From NCBI GenBank assembly GCA_029339505.1, contig JAQISU010000041.1, positions 9,198,501 to 9,262,500 of the forward strand: DNA of 64,000 bases. Reading direction: 5' to 3'. Numbering within the stretch: position 1 is the stretch's first letter; each line of letters starts with the position of its first letter. This DNA is from Unio delphinus (taxonomy: Eukaryota; Mollusca; Bivalvia; Unionida; Unionidae). The notes under the pieces are model-generated. The model was not told where the DNA came from and made no database searches. It was given only the letters and a program-made list of their open reading frames with translations. The translations under genes and the position numbers were made by a program. This document shows, piece by piece, positions 21,045-31,780 of this stretch.

Positions 21045-22351
21045 TTATACACGAGAAAGAGCGTCTGCAATTAAATTATCTTTTCCTTTGATGTGCCGGG
21101 TGTCAAGATTATATTCCTGCAATAACAAACTCCACCTTAGTAACCTTTGATTTTTATTTTTCATATTGCCGATTAAAGTAATGGGGTTGTGGTCACTAAA
21201 AACTATAATCGAAGAAGGAGCTGAACTAAGATAAACTTCAAAATGTTGTAAAGCCGAAATCAATGCTAAACATTCCTTCTCTATAGTTGAATAATGTATC
21301 TGGTGCTTATTTAATTTCTTTGAAAATTGGCAAACTGGATGTTCAATACCATTTTTGACTTCTTGAATTAAAACTGCTCCAAGCCCAACAACACTTGCAT
21401 CGACAGATAATTTGAAAGTTTGACTACAATTTGGAGCTGCAAGAACTGGTGTTGCCTCAAGAATGGCTTTCAACTTATCAAAAGCCTCCTGACATTTTTC
21501 AGTCCAAACGAACTAGTTCTTCTTTTTCAATAAATTTGTCAGGGGTTCAGCAATTATGGAAAAATTTGAACAAAATTTATGATAGTATCCAGCCATACCT
21601 AAAAACCGTATTAGTTGCTTTCTATTTTCAGGCACAGGGAATTTATAAATAGCTTCAACCTTAGCATCTATTGGTTTAACTTGTCCATGTCCCACAATAT
21701 ATCCTAAGAAAGTCACACTAGCACGGCAGAACTCACCTTTAGATAAATTAATTGTCAAACGTGCATAAGTGAGTCTGTCAATGAATTTTAGAATTGTTGC
21801 TAGATTTTCTATCCAGGTGTCGTTGTAAATGATGACGTCATCTATATAGGCATCAGAATTTTCTAGACCAGAGGTGATCATATTCATGAGACGTTGAAAT
21901 GTACTTGGTGACCCTTTCATCCCGAATGGCATTACTTTATATAGGTAGAATCCATATGGAGTCACAAATGCCGAGATTTCGTTTGCTCTTTCCGTTAGTA
22001 GAATCTGCCAACATCCTTTCAGAAGATCAAATCTGGCATTCCCGATTTTATAAATACAATCGTCAATTCTTGGTAATGGGAATGAATCTGTTTTTGTCAC
22101 ACTGTTCACCTTCCTATAATCAGTGAACATACGGAAAGTTTTATCTGGTTTTGGAACAAGTATACATGGTGAACTCCAATCACTTTTACTGGACTCGATA
22201 AAATCATTCTCCAGCAAATATTGAATTTCCTTTTTAAGTATTCCTGTTTGAGTGGATTCACAATGTTTGGATGTTGTTTGGCACGTTTCGAATTTACAAT
22301 TTCGACGTCATGAAAAATGTTGTTTGTCCTTGTAGGAACATCTGGAAACAA
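21045..22351 (-). pseudogene. Ty3/gypsy-type reverse transcriptase and RNase H of the Gmr1-like element
   Basis: The open frame 22217-21516 encodes the RT: WSSPCILVPKPDKTFRM, FTDYRKVNSVT, ARFDLLKGCWQI (motif A Asp kept), FVTPYGFYLYKVMPFGM, then the catalytic YIDDVIIY with YIDD at 21848-21837, and LGYIVGHGQVKP. A single in-frame TAG (21515-21513) separates it from RNase H (to 21045) with its acidic residues kept: SVDASVVGLGAV, STIEKECLALISAL, FSDHNPIT and ADALSRV. The N-terminal 40 codons before 22217 lie in another frame (22351-22220). Apart from these two breaks the enzyme region is close to intact. Confidence 0.9.
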
Positions 22352-22568
22352 GTGCTCATATTCAAAAATATCTGTTTCAGTTAATTTCTTTCTTGCACCT
22401 GGAAATGTGAAAGTTTCTGGTATTGATCTTTCATAATTTCTGAATTACAAAGATTCGTCATTTCAATCAGTAGAATCTAATGATATTCCTTCACTGAGTG
22501 GGACAGGTACAACTAAATTAATTACATGTTTAACATGGCTATCTCTTTCAATATACTCTTTTTATATA

Positions 22569-24111
22569 TCAGAGTTGTTTTAGATTGCGCCTCCCAGGAG
22601 CATTTATGATGTAATTTAAGTCATTAATTTTCCTGAAAACTTTGTAGGGAACATAATATTTGGCCTGAAGAGGATTTTGCGGCATTGGTAAGAGAGCCAG
22701 GACTGAAATCTCCTTTCCTTCGATTTTTTTATCATATCTTGATTTCATTTTAGATTGAGCAGAGTGCAGATTTGCTCTTGCGACCTCACAAGCTTTTGAC
22801 AACTTGTATCTACAATTGGAAACACAATCAAGAAGATTGATCTCAGTATCTTCATTAGAGAGAAGTTTATCTTTTAATAACTTCAGTGGTCCACGCACAG
22901 TGTGTCCAAAAACCAGTTCAAATGGAATGAAACCTAAAGATTCTTGAACTGATTCTCTAACAGCAAACAGTAGTAAATGAATGCCTTCATCCCAATCTTT
23001 ATTCGTATCAAAACAATATGATCGGATCATATTTTTCAAAGTCTGATGGAATCTTTCTAATGCACCTTGGCTCTCAGGGTGATATGCATACGATTTGAAC
23101 TACTGAATGCCCAATTCATACATAACTTGTTGGAAAATTCTAGACATGAAGTTTGAACAATGATCAGACTGAACAGATTTGGGAAGGCCATACTGAATAA
23201 AAAAAACTTATCAAAGCTTTTACTATTGTTTTAGATTTTATATTCCTCAATGGAATTGCTTCTGGGAACCTTGTTGACGCACACAGGATGGTCAACAGGT
23301 ATTGGTTACCTGACTTGGTCTTGGGTAAGGGATCTACACAATCTACAACAATTCTACTAAATGGTTCGTCAAAGGCAGAAATGTGTTGTAGATGAGTCTT
23401 AGGTATCTTCTTATTGGGTTTTCCTATCATTTGAAACGTATGATAAGATCTACAGTATTTGGCAACATCACTTTTGATGTTTGGCCAATAGAAGTGAGTC
23501 AAGATCTTGTGATAAGTTTTATTAATTCTTAAATGACCAGCCACACTAGTTTCATGGGCCAGATAAAGTATTTCCTGTCTGTAAGGTTTTGAAACTACTA
23601 TTTGATAGTTCACCGACAACTCATCACCAGCAGGTACCTCCAGAGGTCTCCATTTTCTCATAAGAATTCTATTTTTAATGAAATAACAGACAGGAACTTC
23701 AGTGGCTTCAGTCTCAGTTATGGCCCTTTGAAACAAACAGGAGATCTCAGGATCTTTTTCCTGTTCGACGACAAGTCGCTGTCGTTTATCACCCTGATTA
23801 GAATAAAGAGAATGAGTTGTTAAAAGAGGATCATCAAAAGCCTGACCTATACACGTGTCAGCTAAAGGAATACTGGCTTCATCAACATCATTCTCAAGAG
23901 CTGTTTTTGCCATAGCTCTGGTAACTGCACAAGCTTGAAATATATCAGGGAATTCTTTTTCAATTGGATCAACTTTCCGATAAAAATCAGATTTGTCGGT
24001 TACAAGTGGATTAACCACAACCTTGTCCCCAGCTAAGTCGTTGCCTAGCAATAAATGAATGCCCTCAACGGGTAAAACTGAGACTGTTCCGACTGTCACA
24101 GGTCCTGACAC
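22569..24111 (-). pseudogene. Integrase of the Gmr1-like element, placed upstream of RT
   Basis: The frame 24111-23164 carries a protease C-terminal tail (GNDLAGDKVVVNP), the N-terminal zinc region and the first part of the core (FSRIVVDCVDPLPKTKSGNQ, first catalytic Asp). After a frameshift in a run of A's near 23205 and a TAG near 23105, the core continues with SDHCSNF (second Asp) and PESQGALERF (Glu). Then 23039-22569 gives RSYCFDTNKDWDEG, FELVFGHTVRGPL and a C-terminal GPY/F-like module ending INAPGRRNLKQL. In the zinc site the histidines AHETSVAGH are present, but the Cys pair reads CRSYHTFQ, so two positions expected to be Cys are Tyr and Phe. All three DDE residues survive. Confidence 0.88.
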
Positions 24112-24168
24112 TAAGTCTGATCACAAATTTACACAATGGAGAGGAACATTAACAAAGACGCACTCTAC

Positions 24169-24435
24169 TCACTGAATATGAACACTTTGATTAGAAGAAG
24201 ACTTCTCAGAAAAAAGCAAAGTACCTGACAATAAAAGACTCTGAGAAGCTCCTGTGTCCTTTAAAATTTTAATAGGGGTGGGATTGGCTGAATCACCAAT
24301 GAGTGATATAGAACCCTTCGATATGAATGGTTCATAATTTTCCATAATAAAACTCAGACTGAGATTTATTAGACCCAACAAATGTATTGCTTTCAATACA
24401 TAACCGTGACCTCGACCTCTTAGAAATAAGAGCAT
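24169..24435 (-). pseudogene. Retropepsin-like protease of the Gmr1-like element
   Basis: The active-site sequence ILKDTGASQSLLL contains the aspartic-protease DTGA motif (24258-24250), followed by a flap-like region. The frame closes at 24169, and the rest of the domain (SGPVTVGTVSVLPVEGIHLLLGND) continues in the frame opening at 24111. One frame break therefore lies inside the domain. It would have processed the gag-pol polyprotein. Confidence 0.8.
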
Positions 24436-24439
24436 TTGG

Positions 24440-25231
24440 AACAGGTCTGTCTTGATTCTGATGTCTATTTTTCAATTTGTAGCAATCAGAAATGACGTGT
24501 CTTTGTTTCTTGCAAAAGGTACACGTCGGAAGAGACAAGGATCTAGAATCAAGCTTCTCTGAAGTTTGATTTTTGAAAGTTGTGCTAGTTTGATTTTAAA
24601 AGGGCTGGTATTAAGCTGAAATGCTTTTCTGCCAGAAGACTGTTGATTAGATGTCTTGTTAACAAAATTAACTTTATGTGTCAAAGAATATTCGTCAGCA
24701 GCTCGAGCAGCATTCTCCAAGGTTTCGATCCAATGCTCATCAAGATAAGACTTAACGTTACAATGGACAATTAATATCATTTGCTTGAGATTTGGATAAT
24801 CTTGTTCGACTTTCTTGGCTAAGCACCATCTATCAAACAACTGTTTTTTTTTTTCTCTTACAAATTCGACATGAGTTTGTCCATCTTCTTTTCTGTAATT
24901 TCTGTCGATAAGCTTCAGGGACTAACTCTGAACCCCTTAAAATGCAATCTTTAACCACATCATAGTCACCACTTTGGTGAACAGACAGTGAAGTGTAAAT
25001 CTCACTAGCCTTACCAGTGAGTACACATTGCAACAATGCTCCATTGGCCACTTTAAATTTTCTGCAACTTTTTCAAAACGAATGAAGTATTTGACTACTT
25101 CTTTTTCTCTGAAAGGGGGCACTAATCTAATATTCCTTGCTAAATCAAAACTTAAATTTGGATTTGAAGTATGAAGGTGTTTTTCACTTGCCAGCCCTAT
25201 TTCTTTCATTCTACATTTATATTCCCTTTCT

Positions 25232-25330
<99 letters not shown>

Positions 25331-25550
25331 GTTTTTCTTGTAACCGAATGTGCATCTGCTCTTTCTGTAGTTCAAATTGTCTTTCTTTCTCCTCTTAGTC
25401 ATATTGTAATTGTTTTTCTTTCTCACTTTCCTGTCTCTCTCTCCTCTTTGTCATATTCTAATTGTTTTCTTTCTCCTCCTCTCTATCTCTCTCTCTCTCT
25501 CCTCTTTTTCATATTCTAATTGTCTTTCTTTCTCCTCGTTGTCGAATTGT

Positions 25551-25587
<37 letters not shown>

Positions 25588-25947
25588 TTTTCATATTGTA
25601 ATTGTCTTTCTTTCTCCTCTTTGTCATATTTTAATTGTTTTTCTTTCTCCTTTTCCTGAAATTCCAGCTTCTTCAACTCTAATTCCATCTTGAATTTTAA
25701 TTCTAATTTCTTTATTTTAATGTCAGTCTGATGCAGTCTTACTGACGAAAATCAAAGCACTTTTTTCCAAAACATTCTTTTCTACCAAATATTGGACCAA
25801 AATCTTTTTGATATCTTGTTTTGTTAAAGACGCCTTGACGTCAGAAAAATCATATTTTCTGGCAAGTTGAATCAACTCATCTTTTTTGAAAAGATCTAGT
25901 TGTTACTGAGTAGGATTAGAAATAAATATTTCTACTTTAGATGTCAT
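24440..25947 (-). pseudogene. Gag of the Gmr1-like element, with zinc knuckle and (CT)n-expanded charged region
   Basis: The likely start is ATG at 25947 (MTSKVEIF). The N-terminal part is helical (LDLFKKDELIQLARKYDFSD), with an early TAA. It is followed by a Lys/Glu-rich predicted coiled coil that includes an Arg-Glu run from a CT microsatellite. Then comes the capsid-like region: NIRLVPPFREKEVVKYFIRF near 25140, GSELVPEAYRQKLQK near 24925, MFDRWCLAKK at 24840. The CCHC knuckle CTFCKKQRHVISDC lies near 24523-24482. Several frameshifts and stops are present. The order coiled coil, capsid, knuckle fits the gag of this group. Confidence 0.8.
25235..25325. repeat. (CT)n microsatellite inside gag
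   Basis: About 45 CT units. On the coding (minus) strand it reads as an Arg-Glu dipeptide repeat inside the charged gag coiled-coil region. Shorter CT runs lie at 25485-25501 and 25555-25582, between copies of a TCATATT-TAATTGT-TTTCTTTCTCCTC unit of about 50 bp. Confidence 0.9.
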
Positions 25948-26065
25948 TTTAATACAAGCCTGTCAATCTCACTAAAGATTTTTAACAAATTCAAATACTA
26001 GTGCGATTCAAATTTGAAAAAAAAAGTTTTCTGAAAAAATTATAGCCAAATTCCAATTAATCCCA

Positions 26066-26083
26066 ATCCCGGACGAGCCCCCA
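26066..26083 (-). other. Primer-binding site matching the 3' end of tRNA-Pro
   Basis: On the minus strand the 18-mer TGGGGGCTCGTCCGGGAT lies 7 bp inside the 5' LTR (26091). It is identical to the well-known proline-tRNA primer site of gammaretroviruses, that is, the complement of a tRNA-Pro 3' end including CCA. Its position is right for minus-strand DNA priming. Confidence 0.85.
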
Positions 26084-26090
26084 ATTTCTA

Positions 26091-26843
26091 TGTAACGTGT
26101 TTAGGCTCGAATAAACAGTAACATAGAAAGAGTGAAAATAACAAGATTGTAAAAACTTAATAAACAATTTATTGAGCACAAATGTTTTCCAAAATTAATC
26201 CAAATATAATTCAAAATATAATCCACTAATTGCAAAGATCCTGGTAATAAAATGTCCAAATAGTTCCAAATTCGAATCTTAGTGAAGTATCCAAGATGGA
26301 AGACGATGTCATATGATGAAGACAGTTCTTTGTAATGAAATTCAATGAGCACAATTTTTTCCAGATAAATAACAAGATAAATCCTCTTGATCGAAGCGAA
26401 TTAAAATAATTTCCAATACAAGGTAATTTAAAATAACTCAAACTACACAACTTAATATTCTAACAGCCCAAGTTCTACTAAATAGTTCGCTCCAAAACAT
26501 AATTTATATAGCAGTTTTTACGCAAACAAGGAAGGGGTCACATAATCTTCTAGAATCTTTTAGAACAAATTTACGTTCAAACAATCTCATACACACCGTA
26601 TGAACCAACTAAAAATAGAATGATGTTTATAACAAAGCTCCATAATATCCTTGGAATCAACAAATCATTTTAAAAGCTTGTTTACAACTCTGAAGCCAGG
26701 TCAGAAATGAGGTCAACGCTTGGTGTTTACATGTCATCCCACTTTCTAACAAAAATATCTCCCAATGAATGAATCTTAAACTTAAAATGTCAAATTGGAC
26801 ATAAAAAATAAAAGTAAATGACGTAAATCAAATATACGTAACA
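26091..26843 (-). repeat. 5' LTR (753 bp) of the Gmr1-like element
   Basis: It ends ATATACGTAACA at 26843 and starts TGTAACGTG at 26091. It contains the block missing from the other LTR, including a possible minus-strand TATA box (CTATATAAATTATG, about 26501-26514), and the shared AATAAA-bearing segment near 26164. Confidence 0.85.
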
Positions 26844-28760
26844 AAAGTCCAGTCTTGAAAGTACTAATGAACACACAAATGTTTTAGTGGCATTAACTGA
26901 AAGATATTTACAAATGGAACTGTTGCGTCTCAGTTCAAGATATGCAGCCTTGCATATGTTCATGAAATGTTGGTGCAATGTGAGAGTACTGTCTAGAGTA
27001 ACACCTAGGTTTCGTACTGACTTTGAGAATTTAATGTTGGTGTTGCTGATATTTATTGTCTGAGGTAAAGGATGTGAATGAGAAAGTCTTAGTGCTGTGA
27101 TCAGAATAGCCTCAGTATTATCATCATTCATTTGCATCTTGTTACTTGTCTGGACTTGTATATTTGGGTGTCATCTGCGTACAATTCATGAGACACTGGG
27201 TGATGATCTATAACACTTGAGAGTGGCTAAGTGTATAGAATGAAATGAACAGGTCAAAGAACAGACCCCTGTGGAACACCACAACATAGATTAACTGGGC
27301 TGGAGTGTATTCCATTTGCAGAAACAATTTTTGTCCTGTTGACTAATTAGGCCTTGAACCACTGCAAGGATATATTCTGAATGCCAAATACATGCTGGAG
27401 ACGGTGAAGTAATATATCATGGTCTATTGAGACAAATTCTGCAGACAAAACCAGGAGGGTGAGGACTGTAATCTTTCCACTATCCAAAGCAGAGAGAATG
27501 TCATTAAATTTTTTCCGAAGAGTAGTTTACGTACTGTAGCAAGGGCGATGTGTAGACTGTACATTGCTGAAAAGACTGTTTTAATTCAAATGAGATACAA
27601 GTTGGGTTAAAACAATTTTTTCTTAGATATTTTTATATGAATGGGAGATTAGAAACTTAGCGGTAGTTCTTTAAATCGTTATGGTCAAGTTTTGGTTTCC
27701 TCAGCAGAGGCTTTATGATGGCAGTTTTGAAAAATGATGAGAATTCACCCGATGAGAGAGAGATATTAATAACATCAGTTAATGAAGGCAATATTGGGTC
27801 TAAGCACTCAAGCAGCAGTGATGTCGGAATTGGATCAAGTTCACAAGACCTTGGTGTACTGTTCATCACGATTGTTCTTACTAAATCAATAGAGACAGGT
27901 TCAAATGCTCCTAAAGATTGTCACTGAAAGTCTGTATCATAACTGTATGATGACGAGTCAGTTGAAATTGTGCTGTCAAGCGAATCTCTAAGAGTTTGAC
28001 ATTAGTTTTTTAGTTATCTCGAAGAGCTCTTTGCAACTTTAACTCTCCGTGATCTTAGTATTGTAGTGGGATAATTTGGATGAATGGGCTATATTTGTGA
28101 CATTCTTCTTAGCGGCTTCAGATATTTGTTTATGAATAGTGAATCTGGTGGAAAGCCAAAGCATCTCTGCTTTTCGGCGATGTCTTTTATCAGTGCGAAG
28201 CTGGACCCTAACACTGATATACCATGGAGAATTTTTTTTTATTGATACTCTGCATTTGGTGGCTAGGGCATGTTTTTCAAGCAATGAACGCAGGCAGTTA
28301 TCAAGTTGTTCCGCTGTTGGATGTAAGAAAGTTGTTAGGTTTTCTTGGATGTCATGCATGAATTTGGTTCTATTTATCAGACGGAGGTTTCTCTTAGTAG
28401 CAAATAGAGGTGGATGGTTAGGGACTGATACGTCGAGATGGAATAAAATGCAGAAGTGACCTGATGCAAGTTCGTGGGATACAAGGGTAGAATATTATCA
28501 TCAGGTCTATAAAGAAACCAGTCTACAATGTGACCAAGTTTATGAGTGGGTTGTTTAACTAACTGACTGTTTAAGATTGAAAATATGAATGGAATCTAGG
28601 AGTTTTGACGTGTATGGGTTTCCAAGACAATCAAAGTAAAAGCTGAAATCTCCAAGAATAATTAGGTTCCCACCTATTGAATTTCCATAATGCACAAGAT
28701 TTGGAAACTGCTCCAAAAAGAGAGATTTAGTCAGCTTGTTTTTTTCTACTAGGAGGAAGG
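26844..28760 (-). mobile_element. Jockey/CR1-type non-LTR retrotransposon relic, 3' end cut by the LTR element
   Basis: Minus-strand protein pieces run in order from 28760 to 26844. They are endonuclease end, linker, and RT from its fingers to the early thumb. The RT thumb frame stops exactly at the LTR boundary (VLSRLDF at 26844), so the LTR element inserted into or recombined with this LINE. The missing 3' part was not found left of 20508. The 5' end is truncated or unrecognisable beyond about 28760. Confidence 0.8.
26846..28740 (-). pseudogene. Endonuclease/reverse transcriptase ORF of the Jockey/CR1-type relic
   Basis: The endonuclease end is at about 28740-28480: NLIILGDFSFYFD (degenerate GDFN-H) and HKLGHIVDWFLYRPDD. 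The linker at 28359-28042 contains KKNSPWYISVRVQLR and KRHRRKAEMLW. The RT begins at 27869 (CELDPIPTSLLLECLDPILP, KTAIIKPLLRKPKLDHNDLK). It continues through diverged frames with LLVLSAEFVSIDHDILL, CCGVPQGSVL and an intact YADDTQIYKS (near 27180). It ends with NIKFSKSVRNLGVTLDSTL and AAYLELRRNSSICKYLSV. Multiple stops and frameshifts occur. This motif set is that of the Jockey superfamily (CR1/L2/Crack-like). Confidence 0.82.
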
Positions 28761-30456
28761 CGGTAGAGACAGAAACAATGTACTGACCTAGACAGTATCA
28801 ACATATTGTGTATATTCTATTGGCCAATTTTACCCAATTTCTTTATAATAAAAAGCATGTTTTCACGCATGCATTTGTCTTTAACTGAATTTTCAGATCG
28901 AAGATCCACTGGTGTGTGTACATACACATGCCTCACGGTTAGTGTACATATTGCAACGGTAGTCCTACATGTAGGACCTTGACGTTGATATTAGTTGTAG
29001 GCGTCAAAAATAACATGCACTATGCCTTAAATTGTAGGACTAATTGCAACGGATTCAAGCACAGGGGCTCGTTGCAACGAAAAGTAGGAGCATCCGTCCA
29101 TGAATCAAGGGATGGGGAGGTCTAATCTGTTATATTGCTACAGGTTAGATCTCCCTCCCCTTTCCTTGATTCAATGACGGATACTCCTTATTTTCTTTGT
29201 AACGAGCCCAGTGGATTCAAGTGGGTTAATGGCATGGATGCCATTGTTATCCTCAGTCTGTGAATACATTTCCTATTCTTTAATTCAATATCTGGTATGC
29301 GCAAGTGTGTAGGTGAGGTTGGTGGGCGACTTAACCTTGACATTGTGAGACTAAGTTTCTACACACAACCTTGCCCTTATCCCGATCTGTTTGCCTGAAG
29401 GTCCCTGGGTGTGTAAACACTAGGTACTTGATGGTGTCAAGAAGGCACAGTCTACAATTCCTATACTCGTGTCTTAAAATTCCTCATTAGGATACAGCTG
29501 GTCTACTTTCCATAGTAATTTGTGCGGGTTCGGGTGTAAATACGTCAACGATTTTGCTTCCCTAATATCCCAATATTTTCATGGCAGACGACATTTCAAA
29601 GTTTGATTGCTGTAATATTTCCCCGGTCTTTCAGTAATAGTAATATTCACAGAATATCCTGGTTACCGCGCCAAACATTTAAGATGAACAGTTCTTATAC
29701 GTAGGGCTTGATCAGAGTTTTAGACCTCAATAATTACCACCATGCCTTCCAATTTGCGACTGGTAATTCTGCGCAAAGATGCGGAATTCCTATAAACAAT
29801 GTATCACGTGTTTTTGGTCGATTATCCAATTTTTATCAAGAAATAATGATTGTTCTTTATTAAGTGGTAGTCATAAAGTGTACAGTTCTAACCTAAATTT
29901 CGAAATGCTGAACTTATGATCTGTACAATGTAATCTCCAGTACAAAAAAATACATGTTATTAATTATTTTTTTTGAAAAATAAGCAATTATGTTAAATCA
30001 AATATAAATTAAATCAGATTTATGCAACACCAGGCATTTGATTCCAAAGTAAACTAATAACACGTTTACCAGTTTAATGGATCATTATTATTTCACACCT
30101 ACCCCTCCTCTGAATCTAATTCCAATATGCAAATGGTATTTTGTTATTTTAAAATAAAACTAGTTGGAATACGATTCCAAAAATGATGTATTGCTCTTTA
30201 TATATAAAGAATTAAAATATTAAACTACATTTATTATTTTGGAGGAGAAAAAAGAACTGATCAGATAAAAGATTTTTTTAAATATCCTGGCTCAAGAAAG
30301 ATTTGCAGACAAACCCTCGAACATTAGGAGTAAACCTGTTGTTTAACTTTCCTTGCATCTATATTATTCTGATATGGACATTCCAGATATGTTAGTGCAA
30401 TCCATCCCCCAACAATATTAACCTCAGCAACTCCTCGTACTCTGACTAGTGCCACC
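28761..30456. other. Intergenic DNA with one strong palindrome, no gene seen
   Basis: No supported open frame on either strand. The stretch holds the inverted repeat at 29066-29208. The rest is AT-rich and unremarkable. Confidence 0.5.
29066..29208. repeat. Near-perfect long inverted repeat (about 65-bp arms, 9-bp loop)
   Basis: The left arm 29066-29130 (GGGCTCGTTGCAACGAAAAG ... TCTAATCTGT) pairs with the right arm 29140-29208 (ACAGGTTAGATCTCCCTCCC ... AACGAGCCC) with about 10 mismatches or small gaps. The outer flanks also share GGATTCAAG-type sequence. It could be a foldback or MITE-type element, or a hairpin-RNA source. Confidence 0.75.
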
Positions 30457-31340
30457 ATGATGGTTTAAATGCAGCCATTTGCATTTGATCTTGAAGACAT
30501 TGGCCTTCAGTTCCTGATGGCCAAGGCAGAACCGCGCTTTAAAAATCCAAGTCGGAAGTACCTTTCCACATCTTTGATACCCGACATGCATAAGGCAATA
30601 CAAAGCATGGTGTGTAATTTAGTTTCTGCCCAATCGGACCTTAGTTTCACCTCTGATGCGTGGTCAAACCCGTCCATGGGCATAGCCTTGTTGAGTCCTA
30701 AAGCACATTGGCTGATTGAAGACTTGCAGCAGAAACAGGTGATGTTACCAGCAACGCCTCTTGATGAATCACATACAGGAAGGATGATCTTTGGCCAGCA
30801 AAGTGGACAAATTATACAATAAATACAACATTCCCAAAACTCATCCATGTTCTTCTACGTGATGGAGGGACATACATGGTTAAATCAATGCGTCTGGCTT
30901 AAATCACAGTATTGACTGTTTTGCACATGCTGCAGCTCATTTTCAGTGATTGCATTCTTTTGCAGCAAGCTGTCAAGGATCTTTTGGCGATCTAGTGATC
31001 CAGTCAGCTTGTTCCGGCAATCCATCCTGGCACAACAGCAGCTTGAAGAGCAGCAGGAAAAATTTGCGCAGCCTATAAAAAAAGTCATCTGGCCTGTCCA
31101 GACACACTGTTATTACACATAACAATATGTTGATTTTGTTATATGAACAAAAATTGTCTTGGGGCTTACACTACTCTCTATGACCTGCCTAGAATAACAG
31201 CCCAACAGTTTGTCTTGATTATCGATATTGTGGACATAATAGGCCCATTTGCAGGTATTACCAAGGACGTAAGTGATAGCCAAACATCAGTATCTGTCTT
31301 TCTCTCTGTGCTGAAAATGTTCCGAATGATGCTCTCTTGA
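30457..31340 (+). pseudogene. hAT transposase relic (ZBED-type), copy 2
   Basis: The open stretch 30469-30819 contains MQPFAFDLEDIGLQFLM, KAEPRFKNPSRKYLS, SFTSDAWSNPSM (catalytic-domain DxW block) and LDESHTG. Downstream, in shifted frames, VLLRDGGTYMVKSMRLA, LHMLQL and, at 31143-31340, LPRITAQQFVLIIDIVDIIG with PFAGITKDVSDSQ follow the order of animal ZBED/hAT transposases (N-terminal helical domain, RNase H-like fold, insertion domain). At least four frame breaks make it non-functional. The C-terminal dimerisation region is absent. It is a different family from the hAT at 11.4-13.7 kb. Confidence 0.72.
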
Positions 31341-31529
31341 GAGCATAAAGCAAGTCAAGGTATTCAGACAATAAACTGTGTTATGTTGACTGTTTGAACA
31401 CACGCTTTGCTTATGTTTCCATCGTGGATCCATGATTCAAACCTCGCATATTCAGTGAAGAATTACATGTGATCAGATCCAAAGAATGGCTTAGAGCAGA
31501 ATGGTTCATAGTTGCATCAAATGGAATTT

Positions 31530-31700
31530 CTAAATAGTCCATATGTAACTAGGCAACAGTTCATATGGAATTTATAAATAGCACATGGAATTTGTAAATA
31601 GTCATTTGAAATTCGTAAACATTTTATATGGATTTCTAAAAGTACATATGAAATTTGGCAATAGTTCATAGGGAATTTGTAAATAAGTTTGGATGTGATT
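31530..31700. repeat. Short degenerate repeats around CATATGGAATTT-TAAATAG
   Basis: Five or six imperfect units of about 25-35 bp with the shared words TTCATATGGAATTT and GTAAATAG. Confidence 0.55.
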
Positions 31701-31780
31701 TTGTTCGTTCTAAAATCTTGTCCAGATGAATCTGGCGTATGAAAAGACAATGTCTAGGTTTAATGCATACTGTAATCTGC

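Larger units (their letters stand above)
20508..26843 (-). mobile_element. Gmr1-like LTR retrotransposon (Ty3/gypsy RT, integrase before RT), 6336 bp
   Basis: Two related LTRs (20508-20921 and 26091-26843) begin TGTTACGT/TGTAACG and end ACGTAACA. Inside, reading the minus strand: primer-binding site, gag with zinc knuckle, protease (DTGAS), integrase, reverse transcriptase (YIDD), RNase H, and a polypurine tract. The RT and RNase H are clearly Ty3/gypsy in type, but integrase precedes RT, which is the Ty1/copia order and the hallmark of the Gmr1 group. Gag, pol-junction and integrase frames are broken by several stops and frameshifts, so the copy is dead, though decay is moderate. The 5-bp flanks (CATAG left, AAAGT right) do not match. 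Confidence 0.9.

Noticed and set aside
28900..29060. tRNA or SINE-like promoter boxes
   Set aside because: No convincing A and B box pair or cloverleaf could be drawn here or elsewhere in the window.
30507..31088. Minus-strand open frames at the second hAT relic
   Set aside because: The plus-strand frames carry the hAT transposase motifs. The minus frames are shadows.
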